64,000 nt of DNA from Cyclaneusma minus (lineage: Eukaryota; Ascomycota; Leotiomycetes; Marthamycetales; Marthamycetaceae). The translations under genes were made by a program, and so were the position numbers. Numbering within the stretch: the stretch's first letter is position 1; each line of letters opens with the position of its first letter. The DNA is taken from positions 310,001 to 374,000 of the forward strand of contig JAKZHN010000027.1 of the NCBI GenBank assembly GCA_037179335.1, in the 5' to 3' direction. Under the pieces are notes generated by a model. The model saw only the letters and a program-made list of their open reading frames with translations, made no database searches and was not told the DNA's origin. Below, piece after piece: positions 21,531 through 33,550 of the stretch.

Positions 21531-22041
21531 ACTCACAACTCACGCAGAACCAAGCACGATACTTGCGTCGTATATATTATAAATCCGCCGCCGCCGCCGA
21601 CGAGGTCTCAACCCTCAAGCCAAGAACTCCCAAATAGTCAAGGTCAGACCGTACCGCACCGAACATTGAAGCATTATTGTGGGCTTCGCAGACCTTGAGC
21701 CAAGGTAAGGCGCTCGGGCCATTGTTTACACAAACGCGTCCTCCAGTCCAAAACGCGTCCGCGTGTGTCCCAAGGATGATGCTATGAGCCTATGTGACGA
21801 AACTTTGCCTGTCTTTTTCCTAATCGGGCCTTTTCTGCCATACCGATCCATGACCCTCCATTCTCCAAGCCGTGAAGTCTTTTTACACAGTTCAGGTAGT
21901 ATTTGATCCAACCCATCCCAAACTCTCCGAACCCTCATCTCCTCTTAACCCCTCTCTTGCAAGCGAGCGAATCCCTCCCCTACGACTAGATTCCAGGAAT
22001 ATTGAGAATTCAGATTCGCACAGCTCAAACAAACACCAACA

Positions 22042-22868
22042 ATGCCGAAAGCCGCCCCTCGCAACTCGGGCGCCTCGAGCGCTCGTACTGCTCCTTACTC
22101 GAAGGACAAAGTCGACTGTGACAAGCCTCTACCTCCCATCACGCCCTTGGCCGAGCAAGATGCTTCGACAGTCAATGCCTCAATCCTCCCTCCTGCAAAC
22201 GGCGCAAAAGGAGACAAGAATGCAAAGAGTACTGAGAGTCCGGCTGAAGCCTCGGCTACTCCTGCTGAGAACGAGAGCGGAGATGGACCGAAGAACTTCT
22301 TGGAGTTGAAATTGCCTGGCGAAGACGTGTTTGATAAGGAAGGTCATGATACGGTGCCGATCTACGACACATGCCAAATCATCAGGTATTCCCCCGAGGC
22401 CTTACTTTCAATTCAACATTCTCTGCAATCCTAGTTTCCAACTGCCCTCTCATCTCCAAACCACCACCATACTAACACCCTCTCTACCACAGAAAGAAAA
22501 TCAACGACCTCTTCGGAAAAGACAACAAAGACCCCTCCAACACCCAACCCGGCGCCTTCACAAAAGCCGGTGCGCCCAAGCCCTGGACCAAGAAAGATTT
22601 CTGCGAAGCCATCGGCCACGTGAACTCCAATTCACTGAACCGCTTCCTGAAGGCTACCGGACGCATGGGCGGCTGTGAGACGAGTGTGTACAGGGGCGCA
22701 TACAAATTCTTTGAGAAGAAGCGTATTTGGGACAAGAAGCCACCCCCTCAAGGGTCATTTCTTTTTTTCCCAGGAAAGCGGTCGAACCTGAGCACTTGGC
22801 TCTTAGCGTTGAATTTGCACCGAAATGCAATACCCAATATGCTAAGAGACCTGATTACCGCTAATTGA
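22042..22868 (+). CDS. DUF7726-like fungal protein, unknown function
   Basis: Two exons, 22042-22385 and 22493-22868, total 720 nt, giving 239 residues. The intron (GTATTC...CTACCACAG, 107 nt, with ACTAAC as branch site) joins CQIIR to KKINDLFG. The N-terminus is low-complexity (Ser, Ala, Pro, Lys). The conserved-looking core is TKKDFCEAIGHVNSNSLNRF, then LKATGRMGGCETSVYRGAYK with FFEKKR, a small helical module that recurs in fungal proteins and resembles DUF7726. The last 40 residues (after KKPPP) look unlike a conserved tail, and a strong 3' splice-site-like sequence (tttctttttttcccag) lies inside them at about 22759-22774. The true C-terminus may therefore differ. Confidence 0.7.
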
Positions 22869-23422
22869 AAGAGGGGTGCGAATTCGCGTATTTGTGTCCC
22901 ATGGCGAATCACGTGCGGGTAATGCTTGCAGAAGATTCTGAGGACAGCTCTAATGCAGTTAGGAAGTGCAGGTTCTGCTAGACTGCGATAGTGCCAGGGG
23001 CTGAAAGTTCTTTGAAGAACCCCATGCGTAGAATTAGGAGAGCATAGAGAGGTTTCTAGATGTATGGCCAGAGAGTCATCCTCGGGTCTTGTGCGGTGTG
23101 AGATCCGGCTCGGAAGTTCAAAAGGTGGACATTCAGCATCCCTGAGCAGTGGCTGCTTCACACACCACACTCCCCTTTCCAAGTACCCGCAGGTTCTCCC
23201 TAGTCTTGGCTAGTGCTACGTACATCACCACATCCGGAGCCTGAAAAGACAGAATATCAGATTATTAAATTCGTTTAAATTTCTCAAATCCGCTACTTTC
23301 GGACCCATTTCCATCTTTCTAATTCTCGCTTTTCATGCAAGCAAGTCACATTCATAGTCTCTTACACGCCCAACGCCATAATTTCAGAAGCCTTACCCAG
23401 CCAGCTCACCAAACCATCTCAC
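22869..23422. other. Intergenic region, nothing recognised
   Basis: Spacer between the convergent ends of the DUF7726-like and MOSC genes. I see no gene, repeat or RNA. Confidence 0.5.
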
Positions 23423-25209
23423 CTAATAATAGCCCTTACTAACCGGCGTATACATAACCACAACCTCATCTCCAACATGTATCTTATTAGCATCCTTTCC
23501 AAAATTCCTCATCAAGACAACCCCCAAATCGCTCGGCTTCAGGCTCGCATCTTCATTGTTCACCCGCTGCACAGTGCTTGCCAAACGCTCAGTCCGGTTC
23601 TTGTTGACCAGATTGCCGCGCGTGTGGATGCTGGGCTTGGTGACGAATTCTTTGGCGCGCGGGAGGAACCATTGTGAGGGGTACATGGTTGCGTTGGGGT
23701 TTTCGGACGAGGGGCCGATGAGGAGCTTTGCTACGCCGTCTTCGACAAATGCGGGGAGACCGGCGACTTTTTGTTGGAACACGTGTTAGTTTTCATATCA
23801 TATCGTATATAGGAAAATGGGAGTTTTCAGAAGTTGAACGAGGGGAGGGAGGGGGAAGAGTGCTTACTCAAGATGTTGGCGCGGAGATTTATAGGTTTGC
23901 ACGCTTCGGCTTTGCTCTTTTCGACGGTTTTTGCAAGTAGAACGGCGGTCTCGATGTTCAGGACGCTCATGGGGAAGGGCGTGTGGTAGATGATGGTCTT
24001 GGCCGAGTCGGCGGCTGCTTTGGCCTTGAGACCCTGGCGGTCTGTAATCAGTTGTCTGCCGAGACCGTCAGGCATGGCAACCAAGCCCAACTCGCGACCA
24101 GCATTCAGCCCAATGAATGCAGCCAGGTCCTTCCAGGCCTCGGACCTGATGACCGGTGTGTGTATAGCATCCTTCTCAACCACGACTTTCGTATCCTCGT
24201 TCTTCTCCACAGAATACTTCAGATTCGCGTCGTTGGTGATTGCGGCAGCGTTGATCGGCACACACAGCGTCGCCCACCCATTCTGCTCTAGAATCGCATT
24301 CGATGTCGGCCACCTCACCACCAAATGGCCCTCCTTCTTCGCATCCACATAGACCTCCGGCTTCACATTCTTCAAGTTCGCATAACGTCCGGCCTCCGGA
24401 CTCACCACCCGCCACGTATCCTCCGGCACATCCTCCAGCACATACGTCCCCCCAATCGCCTTCTGCACCTTCCTCCCGCTCCACAAACTCCGCTCCACAA
24501 ACGCCCACCTGCGATCCCACTCCATGCCCTCTTCCAAACAACTCACACTACCCAGCGGCACCGACGCACACCCCTTGATGGGAAACACGCTAATAGCCAA
24601 CACCCTCGGAATCTCCACCTGTCTTGCATTCTTATCCTTGTATTCCACAGCCGTGTCACTCTTCGTAGGATCATGATCCAGACGTAGCGACCTTGTCTCA
24701 TTCTCGACCGTGTGAGTCGTATAGTAAGCATCCTCCACGACAGGCTGCAGATGCGCTGCTGGTATATCCAAGCCTAGCTTTTTCAGTCCCTCCGCCTTTG
24801 TGCACTCGGGCGGGTAGACGTCGAAAGTGCGCTTCAGTTCCTTGGATCGGTCACGGCCTTTTTTGATCAGGTAGGCGAGGGTGAGGAAAAGAAGGATGAT
24901 TATGACCCAGAGAATGGGGGGTAATTTCAGACTGTCTTTGAACACGTCGAAGTACGAAGGGGGCTCGTAGTCAAAGATGGAGACGCCATGGCCGGGCGTA
25001 CCGTTGCTGGAAGGCACTGCGCTGTCAAGTGGGTAGCCGGTGACGGTAGTAGAAACAGTAGGAAGGTTCGGATCTAATGCCGTGACCGTGCTCGTGGTAG
25101 TAACGGTGCTCGGTGGTTTGGTGTGTACAGTGAGCGGGACACTTTTCGCACTCCTTGGAGCATCAGAGCTGAATGGCGAATCGCCAAAGAACATATCCGA
25201 AAGACCCAT
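23423..25209 (-). CDS. Membrane-anchored MOSC-domain protein (mARC-like)
   Basis: Two exons, 25209-23868 and 23766-23423, total 1686 nt, giving 561 residues. The intron (GTAAGC...CAAAAAG, 101 nt) joins RANIL to IAGLPAFVEDG. The N-terminus is Ser/Thr/Pro-rich. One membrane segment follows at about residues 97-115 (LPPILWVIIILLFLTLAYLI) with basic residues after it. A MOSC N-terminal barrel (ISVFPIKGCASVPLGSVSCL) and a C-terminal MOSC domain (ending in KIHVGDEVVVMYTP) come next. MOSC proteins bind the molybdenum cofactor or carry sulfur; animal mARC reduces N-hydroxylated compounds. The segment after the intron has no cysteine, although mARC uses one there as molybdenum ligand, so activity is uncertain. 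The anchor topology is inferred. Confidence 0.9.
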
Positions 25210-26251
25210 AATGGTATCGAGCCCTGGGGGTTGCTGATCTGATCTGATCTAGAGGGGAAAAGGCTCAGTCGGGGTCGATTCACGATCTGGGAGGATGGAG
25301 GTGACATGGTTCGTGTGCCGCTCGTGTCGATTAAAAGACGAGAGGGCCGATATTCTTTCAGGTTGCTTGCGGGTTCGACGGATTCGGATTCTGGCGCCTT
25401 TTCTTTGTTGGTTGGGGTGCTGTGTGCGCGCATTGTGCTGCATTGTGCTGGAATGTGGATGCTGTTCTCGTGTAACCTGCGCCCCTTCTGTGTCTTATGC
25501 CCCGGTGTTCGCTTCTGTTTTCGTTCGGTCTGAGGTTCTGCAAAGAATGCTGCGGACTTTTGCTTTGTGACTTGCTTGGGCGAGGACATCAAAATGTTCT
25601 GGCCGCAGTCACAGTGGGGTTACATGAACTCCAGATGCTTGAGTCTGTCAGTGATTTCTGTGCGAAGTCAAACCGAGACCAAGTCAAATTACTGGTTAGC
25701 AAAAATTCGAGAAAGAATGATCAAGAGCAGCAACTCACCTACTTCGATCGTAAGTCCAGAGACCTGCTCCCACCGTCCCACAATCTATCGACGCCTTCCA
25801 AAACCCCTCAACAAGCTCACACCTTTCTCCTCACCCCAAAAAATCACCACACGCCCCATATCCCCACCTTGTCACGGTCGCAAACTAGATAAATTCACAC
25901 TTGATTCATTCAGCTGCTTCAGCAAATCTCTAGAACAAAGTGTTACAAAGTGTCATTTCATCCATTTCATGCATGACCGGCTCATGTCCTCGTTGTCAGC
26001 TAGCTCCAAGCCCAGTACCGTTGCACCGTTATGGCCTAAGACGTCGTTCCCCCTAGTCTGCCGCAGGCCCGCAAGTGTAAAGCAATACGAAGCAAGAGAC
26101 ATCACGGAATGGTATCGCAACTCCCAGCTCGCAAATCTCAATGCAGCCCATGCGATCCATACCCAGCCCATACCTCCCATGCGGCCCGCTCCAGCAACGA
26201 AGCCAATGCAACACATACCGTCGTATTCATCAATCTAAGGCGGGACACCTT
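25210..26251. other. 1-kb intergenic region, no gene supported
   Basis: Lies between the MOSC gene start and the 3' end of BLM10. A plus-strand frame (25567-26238) is open for 223 codons but has no domain, low-complexity sequence and overlapping open frames. I see no clear repeat except a short gatct iteration near 25242. Confidence 0.5.
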
Positions 26252-29200
26252 TTAGGCGAAGTAGCTCTTCCACAACACGCCCTCCAGGTCCTCCAACTGC
26301 TCAGGCTTGAAATACTGTAAAAAAAATGCGTGTTAGTCCGAAATCATTTATTTTCTCTCTGATAAAAATAAATTCGTAGAATGACCAAAAAATTCGAAAA
26401 ACTTACCCTCTGATCCGTAACCCACGTATCCTGCCTCGTCTTCTTAAAGTCCGCCAAAACGCCCTTGGCAGTCTTCCCGATAGCGCCAGCATCATTTGCC
26501 GCCCGGTTAGCCAGCAGAGCCAACACCTCCGGCATCCACTCCGGCGGCGGCGTCGCATACGGAAAGGCCTGCACCAACGCGCCCAAGCCCAGGACCGCGG
26601 CGTGTCTTCTGATGACCTGCTTGTTGTTGCTGACTGGCGTGTCCGTGCCACGCGTCTTCTTCGGCATCGGATTCTCCTTCAGCAACAACGTAAATTTTCG
26701 CTGAAGCGTAGACAGGATGTTGGTGCGGAGCGCGATTGGCGAACAGCGGATCATACCGGCGAGAGTGGAGGATGCGCCTATGCGCACTTCGAGTTGTGGA
26801 TCTTGGAGCATGTCGGAGACGGCGCCAAAGAGCGCGGTTTGCTCGGTGGATTTGATGAGGAAGATGCGGCGGAAGTAGATGACCTGCATGTTGATGAGCG
26901 TGCGGAGGCGTTGGTGCCATGATGACGAGACTTTTCCGATGCGGATAAGTTCGGCGATGAAAGCACCATCTTCACCGGCACGGAAAGGGATGTTGGGGAG
27001 GTGACGGTAGACGTGGTAGGCGAGGATCTGGAGCTCATCGTCTTCTTTGACATCCATCATGTGCAGAAGTTGTTCCATGAAGACGCGTGGGAAGAATTCA
27101 ACAAGTTCAGTGCATTCATAAGAGTTGAGTGTGGTGTCAAGCCATAGCATGACGGTCTTGCTGCCGGATGTGTAGGCGGAAGGGGTCTGTTGTCCAGGTG
27201 TACGCTCTTTTCGCCATTTCTCAAGTCTCGCGAAAGTCTCCTCGATCGTCGCCGAGAACTCCGCACTCGGGACGTATGGTTTGAGACCGATGGAAGACGC
27301 CTCGCGATTCGCTCGAAGCAGTGAGTCAACATCCTTGAAAGACTCGTGGTACCTCGTACGATAGATAGTGGCAAGTGTTCTTCCAATGGCTTCACGGACA
27401 CTCTTGTATGGATGGTCAATGTGAGCCAGGAAATCCTTGACGATGGGCTTCTCTTGCTGGAAGTGCCAACCGGCATCTGATATGGCAAATTCGAGCAGCT
27501 GAATCTTCGAGCTTTCTTTGAAAGCAGCATTGGACGACATGTCAAGTCGGAAAGCAGCCAGTTTATCAACAATGACCTTCGCGCGTCGGGGATCTTTGCT
27601 TCCTGTGACCAAATGCAAGCATGTCATCCAGTAGGCGAGGTTTTCAGGGGTCAATCCATCAGCAAAGACCTTTTGCATGATAGGAACAGTGTAGTCCCAA
27701 ACGCGTTTCCGATCTTCCACAGGGTCGTCCATCACACCGGCCATCAAAGCTCCCACAATTTCGGCGGTTGCACGATGTTGATGCTTGTCGCTGCCATCCT
27801 CAAAGACCAGCTTGATCTCTGCCTTGATGTCTTCGAACGTAGCAGCCGTCACGCCGGCATTTACCAGGTCAAACGTGTGCATCAGCAATACAACGTTCTG
27901 CATCCTGAAGCGATCCGAACTTGCATCACGGGGCTCCTGCTTCAGGTATGCGAAATATTTCGAATACCAATCCCGAGTAAGAAGCTTTCCAATTTGCTGG
28001 CGAACGGCGTTTTCCACCTCGTCATAGTCCTTGAATTTCTTAGGACGAGATGTTACAGCTTCGATTTCCTTGCCCCAAACCAACCATCCAGGGTGATCAG
28101 CATCCACGAAGTAGTCGGGATCAGGATCTGTGAAAGATTCCAGAAATTTCGCCGTCCACTTGGGATCATCTCGGTCAACCTCAACAACAACCTTGGAAGG
28201 CTCCTTCTCTTTCTCAAGAAGGAAATTCTCCCATTTGTGATCATAGATCGCCCTGAGGTCGATCATTGTGAGGATGGCTGAAAATGCTTGAGCGTAACCG
28301 GCACGCAGTCCAGGATGCGTGTCAATTGCACCCAAAACAGCGGTTTCGATGAAAGACGAAGACGCAATAGTCTCGAATCTGAGGCCAAGGTTCATGCAGA
28401 ACATGATGCATCTACTAGCAGTCTTCCAGTGGGAACCTCTTGCGAGGAGAACGAGCTCTTCAGCCAGCTCACGCTTCTTTTCCTCGACTGCCTTGCGACG
28501 TTCCACAATGAAATCATGTCGACTATTGTAAGCACTCGACTGATCCTCAGCAGGCTCTATGGTAGCAATCAAGCTCTGATCGACGATGACTGCTCGCTCT
28601 AGAGGTCTTCCGAAATCTAGGAATGCGAAGAATACACCGCTGCTTAGCCTCTGGATGGAAGTCTTATCCACAGAAGCCGTTGCAATGTAAAGCTTGACAA
28701 GGGTAGGTGCAAAACGCCAGTCTTTGAAAATGGCTTTCAGGAAGGTTCCAAAGAACAAGGTGTAAATTGCGCCCTTGATTCTGTCGTAATCGTTATTATC
28801 CAGAGATTCCCGGAATGTTCGCAGCAACACAGCAATCACCAGAGGTCGGCCTCCAATAAGCACCTTGAGGGCTGACTCGTTGGCCGATTGAGCATTTCGA
28901 CGAACTTCAGCATACAGTGAGACTGAAGAGGCGGCAAGATCTAAAATCAGAGTCTTGTCCAACTCGCTCTTCGGACGAGCTGAAGCATTGTGTTTGCCAC
29001 GCTGCAAGTTGTAGAGGGCTGCTCTCTTGATGAGAAGAGGGCGAGGGTATGCCTTTCGTAGTCCACTTACTTTGAAGGAACTAATGTCGGCATTGTAGAG
29101 CTTCGTTACCCGGTCCAGTGTATGGGCTGATCTCTCGATACCCACGTCGGTGATCCAGGTCTTGTACGCGGAGTAGAGGGCTGTGAAACAAGCAACATCA

Positions 29201-32187
29201 TCCTCCTGATGACTGTTCAGGAATTCGTGGGTCTTGTGCAGAAGCTGGCCAATCTCAGTTCTCAGGGCATGTATGCGAACGTACGTGGGGTCATCGCGCT
29301 TCAGAAAATAGCCAGCTTGGTAGTGAAACTGCGGCCGGGTTTCTTCGTCATCACCTTCCGACAACGAATTCTCGTCCTCATCCATTGGCTCGAGCTGAAT
29401 GCTGTTTGCGCCATTGGCTCCATTAGGAACATCAGGAACACCAGAAGCCTCCTTTGGATCAAATAATGCTGACATCCCAGAGATGACAAGCTTCAATTGA
29501 TTGAGGTTTCTTGAAACCTCGTCAGACCATACTTTGTTCTTGCCTGTTCGAGGTACCGGAGAATCGCCACTCATCAGATCGTTGAGTCTTCCGATAGCCG
29601 TACTGACTTGAGACTCGAAAAGCTCGACCGCAAAAGCGATCTCTTCTGGCAGAGGGGAATGCCATGAGATCGTGAGGTCTTGCGGACTCGTAAGGCGGCC
29701 CCAGTCTTCCACCTGTAGACCTCTCTCGATGACCTCGGGTTCATACAGTGCTATGTCGACGGGGTAGATCAGGGTCAGGTTCAACAGAAGGTGGTGAATG
29801 TAATTGGAAATATGGATCGTGGGAAGACCTCGACACTTCTCTTGCATGTAAAGTGCAATGTCAAATAGCTCTTGTTTGTGAGCTAACACATCGCTGCCGA
29901 CATGCACTACAATCATGCTAAGCATACTGATATGCCACACCAGGGCTCTGTCACGTGGGAGAACATCAGTACCACTGCTTCTGTCTGAAGCAGCACCGTT
30001 GTAGTCTATCTCGTTCCGTATGCCTACGGTGAGCATAGGTACAAAACGTTTCAGCGTCTTGACGGGGTTGGTTTTGCACAATGCGTTGACCAAGAAAGCC
30101 ATGGCATCGCGGGCCTGATGAACCACATGACCACCAACAAAAGAAGCCATCTTTTCTAAAGCTACGTCGAACAGCTCAGGAGAAAGTGATGCGAACAGTG
30201 GTTGAAGGGCGGCCGGCAAAGTGTTGATGACGTTTTCTTCTGGACCTCCACTTCGTACTCTGGAGGCTTCGGGTAGGTTTTCAAGTAGGGTGAAGATCTT
30301 GCCCAGAAGAGCAGGGATGTATTCTCCGAAGCCAGCTGTTGATGAACGCAGAATACTGTTCTCGTCCTCGTCACTCAGCTCCGTCTCATAGTCAATGTGA
30401 ATGTTGGGACCCTGTTGCTCCATTCGTTCCATTTCGCCTTGGACCCATTGTATGGCCAACGAGGTGTCGTGGACACGATCGTGTTCATGCGTAAGGTCCG
30501 CGAAAGGTATGCTGTAAGCAACAGCCTGAATGAAATTGAGAGTATGCATAGTTTTGTCCAGATCGTTGGCGTCTATGCCAGGGAGAGCCAATGCGAGGAG
30601 AGCAGTAATATGGCACCGGTAACCTTTCCGCTGGGACATAATATTCGCAATCATCTGTAGGCCGCGCAGGGAAGAACTCGTCCGATGCACTTCAACTAGA
30701 CCCTGCAGTGAAGGATAGAAACGCTGTAGGGCGCCGGGTAGCATGAGATCAGGCTCAAGGAAAGCCAAGCCTTGCAGGGAGGACAAGGCGTAGTTGAGAG
30801 ATTTGGAGCTCTTCGCGAAAATGCCCATGAAAGTGACTTCTCGCAGGCATAATACAAAACGCTTCTTGAGCGCATCGTTCAGTCGACGGTCCTCAGGGGT
30901 ATCCATCTCGCCGCTCTTCTCACGGTTCCACCTCATAACGAAGAAATCCACAAGGTGGTAGACTAGCTGTGACAACATTGTCGTCCAGGTGCCCTGGTTC
31001 GATGGATGGAAGAACGTATCGATCGACTCTATCAAACCCTCTAGTTGAGTTAACATGGAAGTCTTTTTGTCGAGACATGCTGGGGACAAGGACATGACAA
31101 CCCAGCGAGCAATCTCATAGGCTACAGGGTGTTTCTTCTTCTCTCGCTCCAAGTACGCGCCCAAACCGGCCCCCAAGTCAACCGTCGTGCTGTATGGCGA
31201 GGAAGCTTGACCAACAGGGATTTCAGTCAACCGCAAAACAGCAGTGAAGATGAGTTCTGACTGGGCTTTCGTAAACAAGCCAAATTCCGTAAACTCGATG
31301 TACTCGCATTTCAGAGATTCCCTAGCCAATCGAGAGAACATGTCAATGAAGCAGACGTCAAACACCTTTGATCGGTTGACCAGAGACCACAAATGGAAGA
31401 AGGTTGGCAGGTAATCCTGAGGTCCCATGAAGTCGGGGCCTGGAGGGGCTGGGTTGGTGGGCAGGAGTATGTTCAAGACACCAACGACGATAAAGGCACC
31501 AGAGACTTCCGAAGTACTAAAATAGGGAAGGATTTCGTCCAACATAGCCTTTCGTTCCCTTGGGTCAATGTAGCCTTGTATAAAAGTGCACAGCCGTGCG
31601 AGACTCCGATGGCTGCGTCTTCGACCACTCTGATGTGTACCCGACTCGGACGGAAGAATCAAGCCCTTGAGCTCTTTCCACAGAGGCCGCCAATCAAGCG
31701 TCAGGTCTTCTCCAGGCTTGAGATAATGCTTCTTCTTGGTCAGGGTCATAAACATGGCCGAGAAGCGGTCGGCAGCACTCGAGTCGAGACCAGGTGCCAG
31801 GGCGAGCATGTAGTAGAGCCTAACCAGCTTCGCCCTCAGCTGGCGCGTAATCTCGAACTTCAACTGTAGCCATCCCTTCAGTTCCCTCGTCCAATGCACG
31901 GCACCTGGCGAGAAGTCTTCGGCCTTGACGGCAATGTACAACTGCTTCAGAATCTCCTGCAGGGCGGCATTGCGCTCAGTTTCTTCCTCGACGTCGTACG
32001 GGAGCAGCTGGAAGTAGGGAAAGGTCCGCGGTCGGTACCGTTTTTCCTGTTCAACGGCATTCTCGATCTCGCCCCAACCAAGGCCCGGCGAGGTTGCGCG
32101 GGACGGGCCTTGCGAGCCCTGCAGGCGTTCCATCATTTCCTTGTGGCTGATGTGTCGGCCGTCGCCATTGACGAAGTTATCTTCCAT
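26252..32187 (-). CDS. BLM10: Proteasome activator Blm10/PA200
   Basis: Large HEAT-repeat-like solenoid that caps the 20S proteasome; linked to nuclear protein turnover and proteasome assembly. Exon 1 is 32187-26407 and exon 2 is 26314-26252, with a 92-nt intron (GTAAGT...TTTTTTTTACAG). They give 1947 residues. Recognisable parts are the N-terminal RTFPYFQLLPYDVEEETERN, the middle solenoid, and the C-terminal DUF3437-type region (GKTAKGVLADFKKTRQDTW, then LEDLEGVLWKSYFA). The second exon encodes the last 20 residues, which insert into the proteasome alpha ring. The protein ends in YFA rather than YYA, so the penultimate position of the HbYX motif is Phe. Length is close to the usual family size. 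Confidence 0.95.
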
Positions 32188-33009
32188 GTTCCAGGTGGGT
32201 CGCGGTAGACCTGGATCTCGGTTGGGTCTGGAAGGCAGCCGCTGCAGTTGGCAGAAGTCAGCGAGATGGCGACGGAGCTATGTGGCTGATCTTGCGCAGC
32301 AGTCACTTACGTCTTGATACTCTTGGGACTCGGTGAAGGAAGCTCCAGTCACACGACCATCTAACCTCGACTGGGCCGCCGCACTTTAGGATCGAATTCG
32401 GTGCGAAGCTGCTCTGCGCATCGATAGGAGAGGCGAGAACAGAGTCAAGATGAAAATGTAGTACGAGGGAGAGCACAAGGCTTGCCTCCTCTTTCAAGTA
32501 TGTAGGTTGATATGCAGCCGTAGCTGGTGGCGCGAGCTGCAGCCTCGCGGAAGCGGACCACCTCCGCGCTAAAGGCAAAGAAAGGTAAAAGGCTCCTTCA
32601 GCAGCCAAGTTTCTTGTATTATCCTTGGCTATTCGGTTCAATTTCCAGGGATGGGCTTTTCTCAGGAATTAAATTAGAGTTTGAGTTAAGTTGAATATGC
32701 GTGACGATTAAGAATTACCATAATACAATAATTCAAGATAAAAGCCCAGCCTGGCAGCGCAGGTATTTCCGGCCCCTCTCGAAAGAGAAATCAGTTGAGC
32801 AGCGACGGATACTTGTCACTTTTTCAAATCTTGATGTGAAGTCGAAGGACAAGAATGTGATCAAAGTCTGCAGCCCAAGGAAAAATGGCAGCATGCAACT
32901 CTCATGTGAACCCTTTTGCGTCCATTGTCCTGATTAAATATGGGCACCTGCAGCTTAGGCAGCGGCAGCCAACGCAATAATCAAGGGTCAGAGTACGTGG
33001 ACTATGCTG

Positions 33010-33191
33010 CCTTGTGGTGACATTTCTTGTGCGCTCAGCTACGACCTGAGAGTGTTCTCAGTTACTAGAAATATTCCCGATTATTCGAATACTTGAAATA
33101 ATCCTGATTGCTGGAAATATTCTCAATTACTGGGAATGTTCCGAATTCTTCAAGGGTCTGCGGTGAGCGCACAAGAAATGTCACCACGAGG
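33010..33191. mobile_element. Candidate MITE-like element: 24-bp inverted repeats around 19-bp array B
   Basis: 33014-33037 and 33164-33187 are perfect inverted copies over 24 bp (outer end gtggtgacatttcttgtgcg). Outward extension to about 28 bp costs one mismatch. The 126-bp interior is mostly array B. There is no coding sequence. I could not identify a convincing target-site duplication, so calling it mobile is an inference. A hairpin-forming RNA or a regulatory element would look the same. Confidence 0.45.
33061..33150. repeat. 19-bp palindromic-core repeat, array B
   Basis: Units ctagaaatattcccgatta (33065), ttgaaataatcctgattg (33093), ctggaaatattctcaatta (33111) and ctgggaatgttccgaatt (33130) are spaced 28, 18 and 19 bp. 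Each has a (T)GGAATATTCC-like palindromic core. Confidence 0.7.
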
Positions 33192-33550
33192 CTCCCTGTC
33201 AGCACGAGAAGACTGCAGAAGATCTCACTCTTCGAGCTTTCATTTTTCATATTTCCGAGAGAATCATAGCTATGCTGATAGGAATGCTTATTTTTTTTGG
33301 ATATCTGTACAGGTGCTGTTGTTCGTCTCGACGGACGTGTGTAAACGCCGCATTTTACTCCTATCCATTCCGCCCGCCATCTGGGTATTGCTTTGCTTTT
33401 CCGCCCGTTCGCCCGATGCACCAAACCGTTATCATGCCAGGTGACTATAAAGTCGGCAAAAAAGCACCGGAACATGTACTGAACTCCGTGCTTCAACTGC
33501 ACGCACACGAGTCACAACCTCACAGCCGCTCCCACGCATTCTACTTCTGC

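Larger units (their letters stand above)
20820..22041. other. 1.2-kb intergenic region with direct repeats, array C and a TATA/(CCG)n stretch
   Basis: No gene is supported. Contents: a duplicated element at 20925-21100, 19-bp repeat array C at about 21455-21530, and a TATA-like run (tatatattataaat, 21571-21584) followed directly by five CCG units (21585-21599). The TATA-like run is 460 bp from the next start codon, so its use as a promoter is uncertain. Confidence 0.5.
32188..33550. other. 1.4-kb intergenic region with an inverted-repeat element
   Basis: Upstream side of BLM10 and 3' side of the 627-residue gene. The main content is the inverted-repeat-bounded element at 33010-33191. Frames in the rest are short or overlapping and have no recognisable family. 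Confidence 0.5.

Noticed and set aside
21571..21599. TATA-like run plus (CCG)5 as promoter of the DUF7726-like gene
   Set aside because: It lies 460 bp from the start codon with no supporting signals. Noted in the gap entry but not called as a promoter.
25567..26238. 223-codon plus-strand frame between the MOSC and BLM10 genes
   Set aside because: Low-complexity composition, no good start context, no splice partner and no recognisable family.
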